Source: Rubripirellula tenax (GTDB taxonomy: Bacteria; Planctomycetota; Planctomycetia; Pirellulales; Pirellulaceae). From it: a stretch of 64,000 nucleotides of DNA. Made by a program: the position numbers and the translations under genes. Positions 38,730-48,979 of the stretch are shown one piece after another. Location: positions 845,768-909,767 of the forward strand of contig NZ_SJPW01000002.1 of assembly GCF_007860125.1 (NCBI RefSeq), given 5' to 3'. Position 1 is the first letter of the stretch. Every line of letters begins with the position of its first letter. The notes under the pieces were generated by a model, which searched no databases, was not told where the DNA came from, and saw only the letters and a list, made by a program, of their open reading frames with translations.

Positions 38730-41700
38730 TTACAGCGACTCGGTCGGCCGAAACCAAAAATCGCGGAACGATTGCTCGCGTTGCCGATGAATTTCGTTCA
38801 ACTCGTTGCGTTTCTCTGCTTCCTCCGATTCACTGACGGGCGGCGGATAAGAGGTCATCGACCGATAGGGAAGCGGCCCAATCGTTTGCCCCGCCAACGT
38901 GTTCAAGTCGGCGTCCTTGTCCCAGCCAACGTTGTGCATCACGAAGTCACGAACCCACCCGGTTGGCAATTCCTTTTCGGGCATGGCAAAAGTCAATCGA
39001 ACTTCGTCACCCGCACCAATCACCACCATCCGATCGTCCCAACCGCGTAACAGGTCGGTGCATTCACCGGCAGCGGTCAATTTCCCAGCCAGCGGCGGCC
39101 AGCGGGGCGTCGTCGATGCGTCGTTGTAGTCGTAAAGTTCGGGCGATTTTGCGTCGGCTTTCGTTCTGGCCGAATATCCATGATAAGCCACTTCCGCCGA
39201 CAACAACTCCATTGGTTCGGTGGTGAACGTGGCGGGTGACGACTGGACCACCAATTCGGCAGCGTCCCAGTAGATCTGCGCCGACGTTCGCACTCGCATC
39301 CGCACATCGTCGCGGTCAACAACATCCGTCACGTCGATCACGATGGTTTTCGTTTTGCCGCCCGGGAAACCTGCAAACGGAATCGCATTCCGCCATCCCG
39401 ATGGGGACTCACTATCGGGAACCCAAACGGACGGGAATTCGATCGGATCCAATTCGTCGTTTTGGTCGATTTGAATATTCAATGAAGTGTCGGCCGGCAT
39501 GATCCAACCGGTCATGACCAGATAAACCGAACCTTCCGCAGACAGTTCGTCGAACGTCATATCGATCCAGTGCGGCGGGCAGAGACCTTGGCGAAGACGC
39601 TGATCAAAACCTTTCATGAAGTTGCCGTCGACGCGGCGCACTTGATCCGTGACTTCTTGACCCAACGGATCGATGGCGACGGCGGGCGTGTGTCGGTCCG
39701 ATTTGCCGAACGCAAAAATCGTTGGCGTTGCGATCTGACCTGGACCGACTTTCTCGTTCGTCCAAATATCGACGTCTGGCGGATGGTCGACTGCGGTGAT
39801 CGCGACTTCGTCAAAGTAGGCGACTTCCCACAATTCTTCGGTCAACCGGAACTCGTATCGGTCGCCTTCATCGGTCGAGCGTGGACGAATCTGACGACCA
39901 TCGATCTTCAAATATTCCCAAGGCCGATCCTTGGCAACGACGCCGTCGGCAACCTGCAAACCCAACGGAGCCGCCCACAAACAATCGGTCACGAATTCAA
40001 ACTGCTCGCCATCCCAGGCATACAAGTAGGGACATGAACCCTTCAGCGTTTGCTCTTCTTCGACAAGTGTGTCGGCTTGGATGTCGCGAGTCGTTTGCGT
40101 CAAACCATTAGGCAGAATCGCGCGAACGTTGCCGGCGGCATTGAACCGAGCATTGTCATAGCCATCGATACCGAAATGCGTTGAAGGCGATTTCACGATC
40201 CGAGCCCGGTAATGGGGCCCGAAACGCAGTTCCAAAACCGAACCGATCGCGTAGTGATTGACGCGTCCGGTCGCATTGTCGTCGATGCCTTTGAATCGGA
40301 CATCAAGGAAGTGACCTGGCGACGCGGTTCGATTCATTGCGACACCCAGTGATCCGTCGCCGACGGCGGCAAAGTCGATCGCGCCGTCCGAGTTAAAGTC
40401 CGCCGCTTCGCTTCGTTCTGTCCCGAACGATCCATCACTAATGTCGCTGAAGCCCCATGGTCCGATCGAGGCGGTCCCCGAGTCGGCGATCAAGTCCAGC
40501 CACGAATCGTTATCAACGTCCGCAATCAAAAATGGCGCCGCGATTGCGTCGGCCGTTTCGATATGGTCGACGGTCCACGCTCCCGCCGCCGCCGTTTGTG
40601 AAAACACGATCGCCGAGCTGTCGGAACCCGCGACGACCAAATCCCACGATACGTTGCCGTCGACGTCTTCCACCGCAATCTGTGAGGCACCGGCAACCGG
40701 CGAGATCGTGTCCAGCGTTCGGCCTCGAAACTGCAAGTGCAACAAGTTTTCAAGCATCCCGACTTTTCCGCTGGCGTGAGTCGTGACCAGATCCAAGTCC
40801 AAGTCGCGATCCAAATCTGCGATCGCCAGCGCGGTCACAGGATCGGACCTTCCAAAGTCCTCGTCCGATCGGGGCAGTTCGAAAAACGTGCGGTTGCCAC
40901 GATTGACGAACATGCGAACGCCGTCGTTTTTCGTCGCGAATATCAAATCCAAATCGCCGTCGGCTTCTAAGTCGCCCGCCACTGCGGCAACGACGCCCGT
41001 GACGTCGCCAAGTCCCGTGTCACCGTCAACAAACACGAACCGTTTCGTGTCATCAGTTTCCGTTCGGCCGTCGACGCACACTAACTGAACACCGTCGTCA
41101 CCGCAGAGCACCAAGCAGGGCAGGGTGTCGTGGCGACCAGCCACGGACGTTCCGCCCGACCGAATGCGATCGGGGCTGCTGCTGTCGACGACAAATAAAT
41201 CGGCGACCACGATGACCGCAGGTACGAACTTGACCTTCGCCGAACCCGCGTCCACAAACACACCGTCGCCATCGTTTCGCATTGCCCGAATCCTCGATTC
41301 CATGTCGATGGTGACGATGTCCGAATCAAGGTCCAGGTCCATATCAACGACCGTCGCGATCCACGGCGGAACTGGCGTCTGAACCGGCACCATTTCGAAC
41401 TTGATCGGTTGGTCACCACGCGGCACCGGCGCACCCCCGGCGATCACCGACGACAATCGTCGCAACGAATCGAACGACAGTTCATCCAACGGGTGCGGCG
41501 AAGCAAGTCGCCGGTCGGTCTTCACGATTTCGGTTCCGTTGAGCACGTTGAACCATTGCAGCATTCGCGTTTCGGCGGTGGACCAATCACCCGATTTGAT
41601 TTTCGCGGTGATGTCGGCAACCAGTTCTTCGGGTGTCATCCCGATCGCTTTGGTTTCTCGAGCGATCATGGGTGAAATCGCGCGAGCCAGACTTCCGGTT

Positions 41701-42485
41701 CGTTCCACCAACGGCGCCGCCGTCTCGCTCTTGGTATCAATGTTCAGTCGCGCCGCTCGCAGAGCGAAAAACAAGTTCTCGGGGTGAGAGTCCGACAACA
41801 ATCGCATCGTTTCAGCGGCGGCGGCAAGCGTCTCGGCGGGAAGCCCATCAATCGGGTCTTCCATTTGCCCGAGCACTTCGATCAGCGAACCGCCCAGCAT
41901 GCGTGACGATGGTTGCTTACCGATGGGACCGCCCACGGCTTCGGAAAGCTGGGTAAAGATATCGCGCCGCAGCGACTTGGTCATCGACGCCGGCAACAAC
42001 GCCGCTTCTTGCATATCGATGCGGGTCCGCATCCAAACGGGAATGACCGGGTCGGCCGAGAATTCCGCGAACTGATCGATCGCGGCGCGAGCGCCCGCGA
42101 TCGCATCGGGCAACTGCGACCGAGCCTGCTGTTTCACCGCCGCTTCTAAAGACGCGTTGGCAACTTGCCCGGCCAACGCATCGACCTTCAAAATGCGATT
42201 GAGCGCCCGATTCTTCAGCATCGACGGATCATCCGGCGATTGCGAGAACAGCGTATCCCAGTCCTTTTCCGCCGCTTCGGTCTCCAAATTCTCAGTCGCC
42301 GCCAACGCGGTGCGGGTCAACTCCGACTGCTTCGATATTTCTATTTCTGCGTTCGCGTCAGAATCGACCGCACCCTTGTTTCCCAACAAATCGCCGGGCT
42401 GATCCTTGCTAGACGCAACGATCCAAGCGACCGCAATCAAAACACCCACAAGTAAAACCGCAATTGTCGTCGTTTTGCTATTCAT
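38730..42485 (-). CDS. Giant membrane-anchored FG-GAP/VCBS protein
   Basis: A 1251-residue protein with an N-terminal signal anchor (TTTIAVLLVGVLIAVAWIVAS, about 5-25). An alpha-helical region of about 350 residues has no recognised domain. Degenerate FG-GAP repeats follow (about 370-780: DLDLDSDIVTID, DLEADGDLDLIFATKN, DLDRDLDLDLVTTH, DVDNDSWLDLIAD, DFNSDGAIDFAAVG), then an ASPIC-like segment (GHFLDVRFKGIDDNATGRVN). The C-terminal 350 residues begin with SCPYLYAWDGEQFEFVTD, a block I recall from large CRTAC1-like proteins of planctomycetes and acidobacteria. It heads a co-directional set with the cytochrome b/c-TPR fusion, so it may be the surface partner of that redox protein. No enzyme motif was seen. 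Confidence 0.8.
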   Translation of the reverse strand: MNSKTTTIAVLLVGVLIAVAWIVASSKDQPGDLLGNKGAVDSDANAEIEISKQSELTRTALAATENLETEAAEKDWDTLFSQSPDDPSMLKNRALNRILKVDALAGQVANASLEAAVKQQARSQLPDAIAGARAAIDQFAEFSADPVIPVWMRTRIDMQEAALLPASMTKSLRRDIFTQLSEAVGGPIGKQPSSRMLGGSLIEVLGQMEDPIDGLPAETLAAAAETMRLLSDSHPENLFFALRAARLNIDTKSETAAPLVERTGSLARAISPMIARETKAIGMTPEELVADITAKIKSGDWSTAETRMLQWFNVLNGTEIVKTDRRLASPHPLDELSFDSLRRLSSVIAGGAPVPRGDQPIKFEMVPVQTPVPPWIATVVDMDLDLDSDIVTIDMESRIRAMRNDGDGVFVDAGSAKVKFVPAVIVVADLFVVDSSSPDRIRSGGTSVAGRHDTLPCLVLCGDDGVQLVCVDGRTETDDTKRFVFVDGDTGLGDVTGVVAAVAGDLEADGDLDLIFATKNDGVRMFVNRGNRTFFELPRSDEDFGRSDPVTALAIADLDRDLDLDLVTTHASGKVGMLENLLHLQFRGRTLDTISPVAGASQIAVEDVDGNVSWDLVVAGSDSSAIVFSQTAAAGAWTVDHIETADAIAAPFLIADVDNDSWLDLIADSGTASIGPWGFSDISDGSFGTERSEAADFNSDGAIDFAAVGDGSLGVAMNRTASPGHFLDVRFKGIDDNATGRVNHYAIGSVLELRFGPHYRARIVKSPSTHFGIDGYDNARFNAAGNVRAILPNGLTQTTRDIQADTLVEEEQTLKGSCPYLYAWDGEQFEFVTDCLWAAPLGLQVADGVVAKDRPWEYLKIDGRQIRPRSTDEGDRYEFRLTEELWEVAYFDEVAITAVDHPPDVDIWTNEKVGPGQIATPTIFAFGKSDRHTPAVAIDPLGQEVTDQVRRVDGNFMKGFDQRLRQGLCPPHWIDMTFDELSAEGSVYLVMTGWIMPADTSLNIQIDQNDELDPIEFPSVWVPDSESPSGWRNAIPFAGFPGGKTKTIVIDVTDVVDRDDVRMRVRTSAQIYWDAAELVVQSSPATFTTEPMELLSAEVAYHGYSARTKADAKSPELYDYNDASTTPRWPPLAGKLTAAGECTDLLRGWDDRMVVIGAGDEVRLTFAMPEKELPTGWVRDFVMHNVGWDKDADLNTLAGQTIGPLPYRSMTSYPPPVSESEEAEKRNELNEIHRQREQSFRDFWFRPTESL

Positions 42486-42745
42486 TCCGTCACTCTATTC
42501 GATCACGCGAGTACTTTGCACCGGAGGATTTTCGAAACGCGTTGCTTCGGGTCAGCGTCCTATCGCTGTACCGATGAAGGCAAGAACGATCGGACGAATC
42601 TGCTCGATGTTCCACGGTCCAGTTTGACAGATTCTCTCGCTCGTTGAAGCATCGCGGGGCGGCGAGTAAGATCCGGGTCCGCTGCGGAGGGTGCCCCAGT
42701 GCTGGTTCCGTCGAGTTTCTTTCTGTCTGCTCACTTAAAGTACCT

Positions 42746-43600
42746 ATGGATATCGCAAAGTTTATCGACTCGACCGGCGCCACGCGTGTTGCAGTGGTCG
42801 ATGGCGACCGAGTCATTCCGCTTGTCCTGGACACAAAATTTCCGTCGCTGTCGGACCTGCTTGCCGCAGATTCCCCTTCGGAAGCGATCGAATCGCTGGC
42901 AAAGGACGATCCGGTCGCGATTGGCAACGACTTTCAGTGGTTGCCGCCGATCGACCATCAAGAGGTCTGGGCGGCCGGTGTGACATACAAACGCAGCCAG
43001 ACGGCGAGGATGGAAGAATCCGAAGCCGCGGCTTCGTGTTACGACCGAGTCTACAATGCCGATCGGCCCGAGCTGTTTTTTAAGGCGACGCCGCACCGTG
43101 TTTCGGGACACGGCGGACCGCTGCGAATTCGTACCGACGCGACGTGGAATGTGCCCGAACCCGAGGTCACATTGGTACTGTCACCCAAATTGAAAATCAT
43201 TGGGCTGACCATCGGCAACGATATGAGTTCGCGAGATATCGAGGGCGACAATCCACTATATCTGCCTCAAGCGAAATGCTATGACCAGTGTGCGGGGCTT
43301 GGGCCTTGGATCTCCCTTTATGATTCACTGCCACCGGTCGCCGAGATCGCGATCGATTTGAAGATCCTTCGCGGCGGCGTTGTCGTCTTTGAAGGCCAAT
43401 CAGGCGCGGACCAAATGGCTCGCAAGTTTGACGACTTGGTCGCGTGGCTGGGCCGCGACAACAGCTTTCCCAACGGTGCGTTTCTGATGACGGGAACCGG
43501 CATTGTTCCGACGACCGAATTTACCCTGGCAGCCGGCGACGTCGTCAACATCACAATCGCGGGCGTGGGCACGTTGTCCAACGCGATCGTGCAAGGTTGA
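42746..43600 (+). CDS. Fumarylacetoacetate hydrolase family protein, likely 2-keto-3-deoxy-pentonate dehydratase
   Basis: A 284-residue protein from the ATG at 42746; the frame opens upstream without family sequence. The FAH fold motifs are present: [36 protein letters not shown], the metal-binding W-N-V-P-E-P-E-V-T (two acidic ligands) and [32 protein letters not shown]. This last block, without the usual RDLQ-RE wording of acylpyruvases, matches the 2-keto-3-deoxy-D-arabinonate/xylonate dehydratase branch, which yields 2,5-dioxopentanoate. The next gene, 46 bases on, is of the dehydrogenase family that oxidises that product, which supports the call. Substrate stereochemistry cannot be read from sequence. 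Confidence 0.8.
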   Translation: MDIAKFIDSTGATRVAVVDGDRVIPLVLDTKFPSLSDLLAADSPSEAIESLAKDDPVAIGNDFQWLPPIDHQEVWAAGVTYKRSQTARMEESEAAASCYDRVYNADRPELFFKATPHRVSGHGGPLRIRTDATWNVPEPEVTLVLSPKLKIIGLTIGNDMSSRDIEGDNPLYLPQAKCYDQCAGLGPWISLYDSLPPVAEIAIDLKILRGGVVVFEGQSGADQMARKFDDLVAWLGRDNSFPNGAFLMTGTGIVPTTEFTLAAGDVVNITIAGVGTLSNAIVQG

Positions 43601-43646
43601 TTGTTACTACACGGCTCGCATTCACATCCAACGACTAAAGTTTTTC

Positions 43647-45242
43647 ATGACTGCTGATACTCCTGCGAACGTTCGTCCTGTTTTGATCGCTGGCCAATGG
43701 CGAGTCGCAAAATCATCGACCACCTTTCAAGCAACGGACCCCAACAAAAACACGAAGCTGGCCGCCGAGTTTCCGGTCAGCTCGTGGGACGACTGCGACG
43801 AAGCGCTCAACGCCGCCGCCGATGCGGCGCGCCAGCTTCGCAAAATGCCGCCTTCAAAGATCGCCGCGTTTCTTGAACGCTACGCCGATCGCATTGACGC
43901 GGCCAAGGAAACACTAGTGGAGTCCGCGTTCGCTGAAACCGGATTGGCGAAGAGTCCTCGATTGGGCGACGTCGAATTGCCTCGAACCAGCAACCAATTG
44001 CGTGCAGCCGCCAAGGCTTGCCGAACCGGAAACTGGGCCATGGCGACGATTGATACCGCGGCCGGAATCCGCAGCGTCTTCGAACCGCTCGGACCAGTAT
44101 GCGTCTTCGGTCCCAACAACTTTCCGTTCGCGTTCAACAGCGTTGCCGGCGGTGATTTTGCGGCCGCCATCGCAGCCGGCAATCCGGTGATCGCCAAGGC
44201 CAACAGCTCGCATCCCGAGACGACACGACTGCTCGCCGAGCAAGCCGCCGAGGCTTTGGCGGAAACAGGCTTGCCGCCCGCAACGGTGCAGCTGATCTAT
44301 CGAACCAGTCACGCCGATGGCGAATGTTTGGTGTCCGACCCACGCGTCGGCGCGACCGGTTACACAGGCAGCCGCGGCGCGGGCCTGACGCTCAAGTCAG
44401 CTGCTGACCGAGCGGGCAAGCCAATCTATCTGGAACTTTCCAGCGTCAATCCCGTCGTCATTACTCCGGCGGCGCTTGCCGAAAAAGGCGAAGCGATCGT
44501 CGGCGACTTTGTCACCAGCGTGCTGATGGGCACGGGCCAGTTCTGCACCAATCCCGGCATGGTCATGCTGGTCGGTGGTGCCGAAACGGACACGTTCATC
44601 GCAGCAGTGAAAGACAAGTTCGCATCACTACCGGCCGGAACGTTGTTGTCGCCCGCGGTCGCAAAGAGCTTGTCGTCAAGCGTGAAGACGCTGTGCGACT
44701 TTGGCGCTGATCTATTGACCGGTGGCGGCGAACCAGAAGCCGGTCGCTGTGCATACGCCAACACGTTGATGAAGACATCGGCGAAAGCATTCTTGGGGAA
44801 CCCCGAAGGGTTCCAAACCGAAGCCTTCGGCAACGCATCGCTATTCGTCGTCGCCAACGACGTGCCCCAGTTGTGCGAAGCGATCGGTCATCTCGAAGGC
44901 AACCTAACCGGATGTGTTTACACGGCCAATAACGGCTCGGACGATGATGCCTACGCATCGATCAGTTTCGAATTGTCACCCAAAGTCGGGCGATTATTGA
45001 ACGACAAGATGCCAACCGGCGTCGCCGTTTCCGCCGCGATGAACCACGGTGGGCCCTACCCGGCGACCGGACACCCCGGCTTCACCGCGGTCGGCGTCCC
45101 CGCATCGTTGGTGCGATTCGGCAAACTGACCAGCTTCGACAACGTGCGAGCCGATCGCCTGCCCGAAATCCTAAAAGACAAAAACCCAACCGGCGAAACA
45201 TGGCGGATGATCGACGGAAAGTGGTCGACGTCGAACGTATAG
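43647..45242 (+). CDS. 2,5-dioxopentanoate (alpha-ketoglutarate semialdehyde) dehydrogenase
   Basis: A 531-residue aldehyde dehydrogenase from the ATG at 43647. Family landmarks are GPVCVFGPNNFPFAFNSVAGGDFAAAIAAGNPVIAKANSSHP (NADP-binding region), the glutamate in LELSSVNPVV and the catalytic cysteine in GTGQFCTNPG (about residue 308). The PNNFPFAFN and ELSSVNPV forms and the FCTNPG signature are those of the KGSADH branch used in oxidative pentose and hydroxyproline pathways. It turns 2,5-dioxopentanoate into 2-oxoglutarate for the TCA cycle. It forms a two-gene unit with the upstream FAH-family dehydratase: the last two steps of a Weimberg-type route. Confidence 0.88.
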   Translation: MTADTPANVRPVLIAGQWRVAKSSTTFQATDPNKNTKLAAEFPVSSWDDCDEALNAAADAARQLRKMPPSKIAAFLERYADRIDAAKETLVESAFAETGLAKSPRLGDVELPRTSNQLRAAAKACRTGNWAMATIDTAAGIRSVFEPLGPVCVFGPNNFPFAFNSVAGGDFAAAIAAGNPVIAKANSSHPETTRLLAEQAAEALAETGLPPATVQLIYRTSHADGECLVSDPRVGATGYTGSRGAGLTLKSAADRAGKPIYLELSSVNPVVITPAALAEKGEAIVGDFVTSVLMGTGQFCTNPGMVMLVGGAETDTFIAAVKDKFASLPAGTLLSPAVAKSLSSSVKTLCDFGADLLTGGGEPEAGRCAYANTLMKTSAKAFLGNPEGFQTEAFGNASLFVVANDVPQLCEAIGHLEGNLTGCVYTANNGSDDDAYASISFELSPKVGRLLNDKMPTGVAVSAAMNHGGPYPATGHPGFTAVGVPASLVRFGKLTSFDNVRADRLPEILKDKNPTGETWRMIDGKWSTSNV

Positions 45243-45427
45243 AAAACGTGAGCGGTCAAGTCGTTGCTAAACGGTACAAACTGTAGACGGAATTTCTGGA
45301 CTTGCCGCTGTATCAGCCGTTCTGGTCGGCTTGGCATTGTCGATCTTGGGACTAGCCGCCAAAATGACTTACGGAGTGCCGCCTCGCGAGAGCGGATGAT
45401 TCTGTCGATGGATCGGAGCAGTGTGAA

Positions 45428-48400
45428 ATGATGTTGTCGGATGTTTGCGCCAGCGAGTTTCTAAGTGGCGATCGTTCTCGGGGGTCCCAATTGGCGATGC
45501 AGCGAAGCGTTCGGTTGACCAGCGTCGGTTCGACCGGCGCCTTGGCGATCGCGGACGGTTCGTGCGGCGAAGAATATGTTGTGGGCGTCGACTTTTCGGA
45601 TACGCAAAACGGTCGGCTGGGCGTCACTTGCGATTGCATGCGGTACGATGGTGGCGATCCATGCAAGCACTTGTGGGCGATGATGAAAACGATCGACGCC
45701 TCCTATGACGTGATCGCGCAGTCGCCAAAACGTTTGCAGCTATTCGACATCGACGCCAGCGTTTTGGATACCGGCGATCCGTTGAACCAACGTCAAACCA
45801 ATCGTGCATCGGCCCAACGTTCAGCAAAGGAAGAGAAGCGTTCGGCGAACGAAGAACGGCGACTGAGAATCTTGGAAGCGGTTCGTGCGTCAGTAAACCG
45901 GCGTGATGCGCCGACCGCGGCCCAACCAATAGCCGCGGCTTCGATCCAAAATCAGTCAACCGGAAAGACGGCGACGACATGGAAGGAATCGATCCGATCG
46001 CTTGGGTCGGTGTCCCCAACATCCGGCCATCTGGAATCGCACGGAATTCCTCGCGAAGTTTTCGCTGAGTCCATCGTCCAGCAACAACATTGGTTCGTTT
46101 TGTCTTTGGCCGACAGGATGAACGAGCAAGCGTTCAATGTGCAAGTGTTCGAAAGCAAGCGAAAGAAAGATGGACAATGGGGCACGCCGGTCGCGTGCAC
46201 CATTGCACCTAGTCGATTGCCTGCGTCGATGACGCACGACGAACGCGCGGCCTTTGCGACGCTTCAGCCGGGCGAAGATTCGGGGCAGGGCAACTACTAC
46301 AATCCTTACCGTCCGCCGACGTTTGGTCAGTTCACCGTCCACCCTTCGCGACTGGACGAATCACTGGAGGTACTGCACACGACGGGTCGGTTCGCGTGGA
46401 AACTTGGCGTGGGCAAGCGGTTCGAGGACGCGCGGCGGATTGATGACGTCGACACTGGAAGTGCATGGCAATTCGAGTTGGCGATCAACGCGAGTCCAGA
46501 AAATGCGAAGTCGTTGGTGGTCGTTGCTGGTTTGAAACGCGACGGCAAAACGATTCCGATCCGATCGGTCATGCTTGCAAGCGATTTGGGCTGCGCACTG
46601 GTTGAATTGCCGAAACAGGAACGCGAGCGGGAATGCGATTCAGATGATTCGTCGCCGCGAGTCGGCGTGATCAAGATTCACGCGGCCCAAGCATCCACCA
46701 TCCGAGGCTGGCAGCGGGTCGGAAAGGTCACCATCCCCGGTCGCAGCATCCACACATTATTAACCGAATTGTCGGCTAATCATGGCAGCTTCGATTTGAG
46801 AATCGATCCGTCGATCGATGTTGCCCATCGACTTGGCGTTCCGTTGCCACAATGTTTGCTAAAACAGCGAGAAAAAGGCACGGCTAGCTTTAACGCACAA
46901 CTGCTGGTGCGTTACGACGATCGGCAAATCGCATTCGACGATTCTGTTCAATGGTGGTTCGATCGACGCGACAAATCGATCGTCCGACGCGACCGGAGCG
47001 CCGAAGCCGAATTTCTAAACGCGATTGATGTTGATCATTTCGATCTTTTGGAAACGTTCGACGATGTCGAAATGCGAATTCCGAAAAGCAAGTTCATCGG
47101 CATGGTTGAACGATTGCAATCGGTGGGATGGGAAGTCCTTGCCGAAGGCGTCGCGCTACGGATCGCAACGGATTTTGACATCGCAATCTCATCCGGCATC
47201 GATTGGTTCGATCTCCATGCTGCTGCCAACTTTGACGGCGTCGATGTCGGGCTGCCTGAATTGCTGGCGGCGCTGAGAAAGGGCGACAACACGATCCTGC
47301 TGGACGACGGTACGTTGGGGATGCTTCCCGAAGAATGGCTGAAACGGTTCGCCGGTTTGTGTGACAGCGGCGAAGCGACCGACGATGGCCTGCGGTTCAA
47401 ACGTACCCAGGCTCTCTTGCTTGATGCGATGCTCGCCGACCACCAGGGCGTCCAGAACGATCGATCGTTTACCGATTTTTGCCAAAAGTTGAAGTCGTTC
47501 GAGGGCGTCCAGGCCGTACCTGCGCCGGAGACATTCACGGGTAAGTTGCGGGAGTATCAAGAAATCGGCTTGGGTTGGTTCGGCTTTCTCCAGGATTTCG
47601 GTTTCGGCGGTTGTCTGGCGGACGACATGGGCCTGGGCAAAACGATTCAAGTGCTCGCGTTGTTGGAATCGCGACGAAACCGCCGCGTTCCGAAAGGCCA
47701 GATACGAAAACCCTCGATTGCTGTGGTTCCCAAATCCTTGGTCTTCAATTGGATCGATGAAGCGAAGCGTTTCACGCCCGACCTTCGGGTCCTGAACCAC
47801 ACGGGATTGGATCGTCACGAGCAATTAAAAACCGCAACCCGTTCGTTAGCAAAAAACAAAGCAAACGCGTTTGACTTGATCGTGACCACCTACGGCACCT
47901 TGCGAAACGACGCCGAAACGTTTTCGAAAATGGAATTCGACTACGCCATTCTTGACGAAGCACAAGCAATTAAAAATCCGAAGAGCCAATCGGCGAAGGC
48001 GGCACGCTTGCTTCGTGGTGACCACCGTTTGGCGATGACCGGCACACCGGTCGAAAATCACCTGGGCGATCTTTGGTCGCTGTTCGATTTCTTGAACCCT
48101 GGAATGCTGGGGGGCGCACCCAAGACGGCGACCTTGGACAACGATGAAGATCGAAAGCGGATCGAGCATGTCAGTCAGTCGTTGCGACCGTTTATCTTGC
48201 GGCGCACCAAGCAACAGGTTTTGACCGAGTTGCCGGACAAGACAGAGCAGACGTTAGTTTGCGAAATGAGCAAGCCACAACGCAAGATTTACGACGAAGT
48301 CCGAGAACACTATCGCTTGCACTTGAGCAAGAAGGTCGAGGAACTAGGGCTGAAGCGGGCAAAGATCCACGTCTTGGAAGCCTTGCTGCGATTGCGCCAA

Positions 48401-48952
48401 GTCGCCTGTGACCCACGATTGGTGGATAAAAAAAGCAAAGTCACCGGCGCGAAGATCGAAAACCTGATGCAGAACCTGACCGAACTGATCGACGAGGGGC
48501 ATAAGGTACTCGTCTTCTCTCAATTCACTCAGTTGCTGGCGCTGATTCGATCGGAAGTGAACGATCGCGACTGGGACCACGAATACTTGGACGGCAAGAC
48601 GCGAAAACGGGATGCGTGCGTCAAGCGTTTCCAGGAAGACGATACCTGCCAACTGTTCTTGATCAGTTTGAAGGCGGGTGGAAACGGATTGAACCTGACG
48701 GCAGCCGACTACGTTTTCATTCTCGACCCGTGGTGGAACCCAGCGGTGGAGGCGCAAGCCATCGACCGGGCGCACCGCATGGGGCAAAGCAAGTCGGTGA
48801 TGGCGTATCGAATGATTTGCAGTAACACGGTCGAGGAAAAGATCATCACGATGCAGCAATCCAAACGCGACTTGGCCGATGCGATTATCAGCCAAGACAA
48901 AAGTTTGATTAGCGGACTAACCGCCGACGATTTACAACAGTTGCTGGCGTAA
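45428..48952 (+). CDS. SNF2-family helicase with N-terminal SWIM zinc finger
   Basis: A 1174-residue protein with GGAG upstream of the ATG. A SWIM zinc finger C-x-C-x8-C-x-H (C68, C70, C79, H81) opens the protein. A long, partly beta middle region of about 550 residues has no clear domain. The helicase core has Walker A DDMGLGKT (about 732-739), DEAQ (about 843-846), MTGTPVENHLGDLWSLFDFLNPG, and a second RecA domain (about 990-1120) with VFSQFTQLLALI, LISLKAGGNGLNLTAADYVFILDPWWNPAVEAQAIDRAHRMGQ. It is an ATP-driven DNA translocase of the bacterial SNF2/HepA type, probably acting on protein-DNA complexes, including RNA polymerase. It is monocistronic and convergent with gluQ. Confidence 0.92.
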   Translation: MMLSDVCASEFLSGDRSRGSQLAMQRSVRLTSVGSTGALAIADGSCGEEYVVGVDFSDTQNGRLGVTCDCMRYDGGDPCKHLWAMMKTIDASYDVIAQSPKRLQLFDIDASVLDTGDPLNQRQTNRASAQRSAKEEKRSANEERRLRILEAVRASVNRRDAPTAAQPIAAASIQNQSTGKTATTWKESIRSLGSVSPTSGHLESHGIPREVFAESIVQQQHWFVLSLADRMNEQAFNVQVFESKRKKDGQWGTPVACTIAPSRLPASMTHDERAAFATLQPGEDSGQGNYYNPYRPPTFGQFTVHPSRLDESLEVLHTTGRFAWKLGVGKRFEDARRIDDVDTGSAWQFELAINASPENAKSLVVVAGLKRDGKTIPIRSVMLASDLGCALVELPKQERERECDSDDSSPRVGVIKIHAAQASTIRGWQRVGKVTIPGRSIHTLLTELSANHGSFDLRIDPSIDVAHRLGVPLPQCLLKQREKGTASFNAQLLVRYDDRQIAFDDSVQWWFDRRDKSIVRRDRSAEAEFLNAIDVDHFDLLETFDDVEMRIPKSKFIGMVERLQSVGWEVLAEGVALRIATDFDIAISSGIDWFDLHAAANFDGVDVGLPELLAALRKGDNTILLDDGTLGMLPEEWLKRFAGLCDSGEATDDGLRFKRTQALLLDAMLADHQGVQNDRSFTDFCQKLKSFEGVQAVPAPETFTGKLREYQEIGLGWFGFLQDFGFGGCLADDMGLGKTIQVLALLESRRNRRVPKGQIRKPSIAVVPKSLVFNWIDEAKRFTPDLRVLNHTGLDRHEQLKTATRSLAKNKANAFDLIVTTYGTLRNDAETFSKMEFDYAILDEAQAIKNPKSQSAKAARLLRGDHRLAMTGTPVENHLGDLWSLFDFLNPGMLGGAPKTATLDNDEDRKRIEHVSQSLRPFILRRTKQQVLTELPDKTEQTLVCEMSKPQRKIYDEVREHYRLHLSKKVEELGLKRAKIHVLEALLRLRQVACDPRLVDKKSKVTGAKIENLMQNLTELIDEGHKVLVFSQFTQLLALIRSEVNDRDWDHEYLDGKTRKRDACVKRFQEDDTCQLFLISLKAGGNGLNLTAADYVFILDPWWNPAVEAQAIDRAHRMGQSKSVMAYRMICSNTVEEKIITMQQSKRDLADAIISQDKSLISGLTADDLQQLLA

Positions 48953-48979
48953 CGTTGGAGCATTGCGTTCAATACGCGG

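Noticed and set aside
45271-45399. Short hydrophobic open frame (AAVSAVLVGLALSILGLAAK) before the SNF2 gene
   Set aside because: It looks like a membrane helix but has no ATG, GTG or TTG start before the hydrophobic part. It may be the remnant of a small membrane protein; not called.
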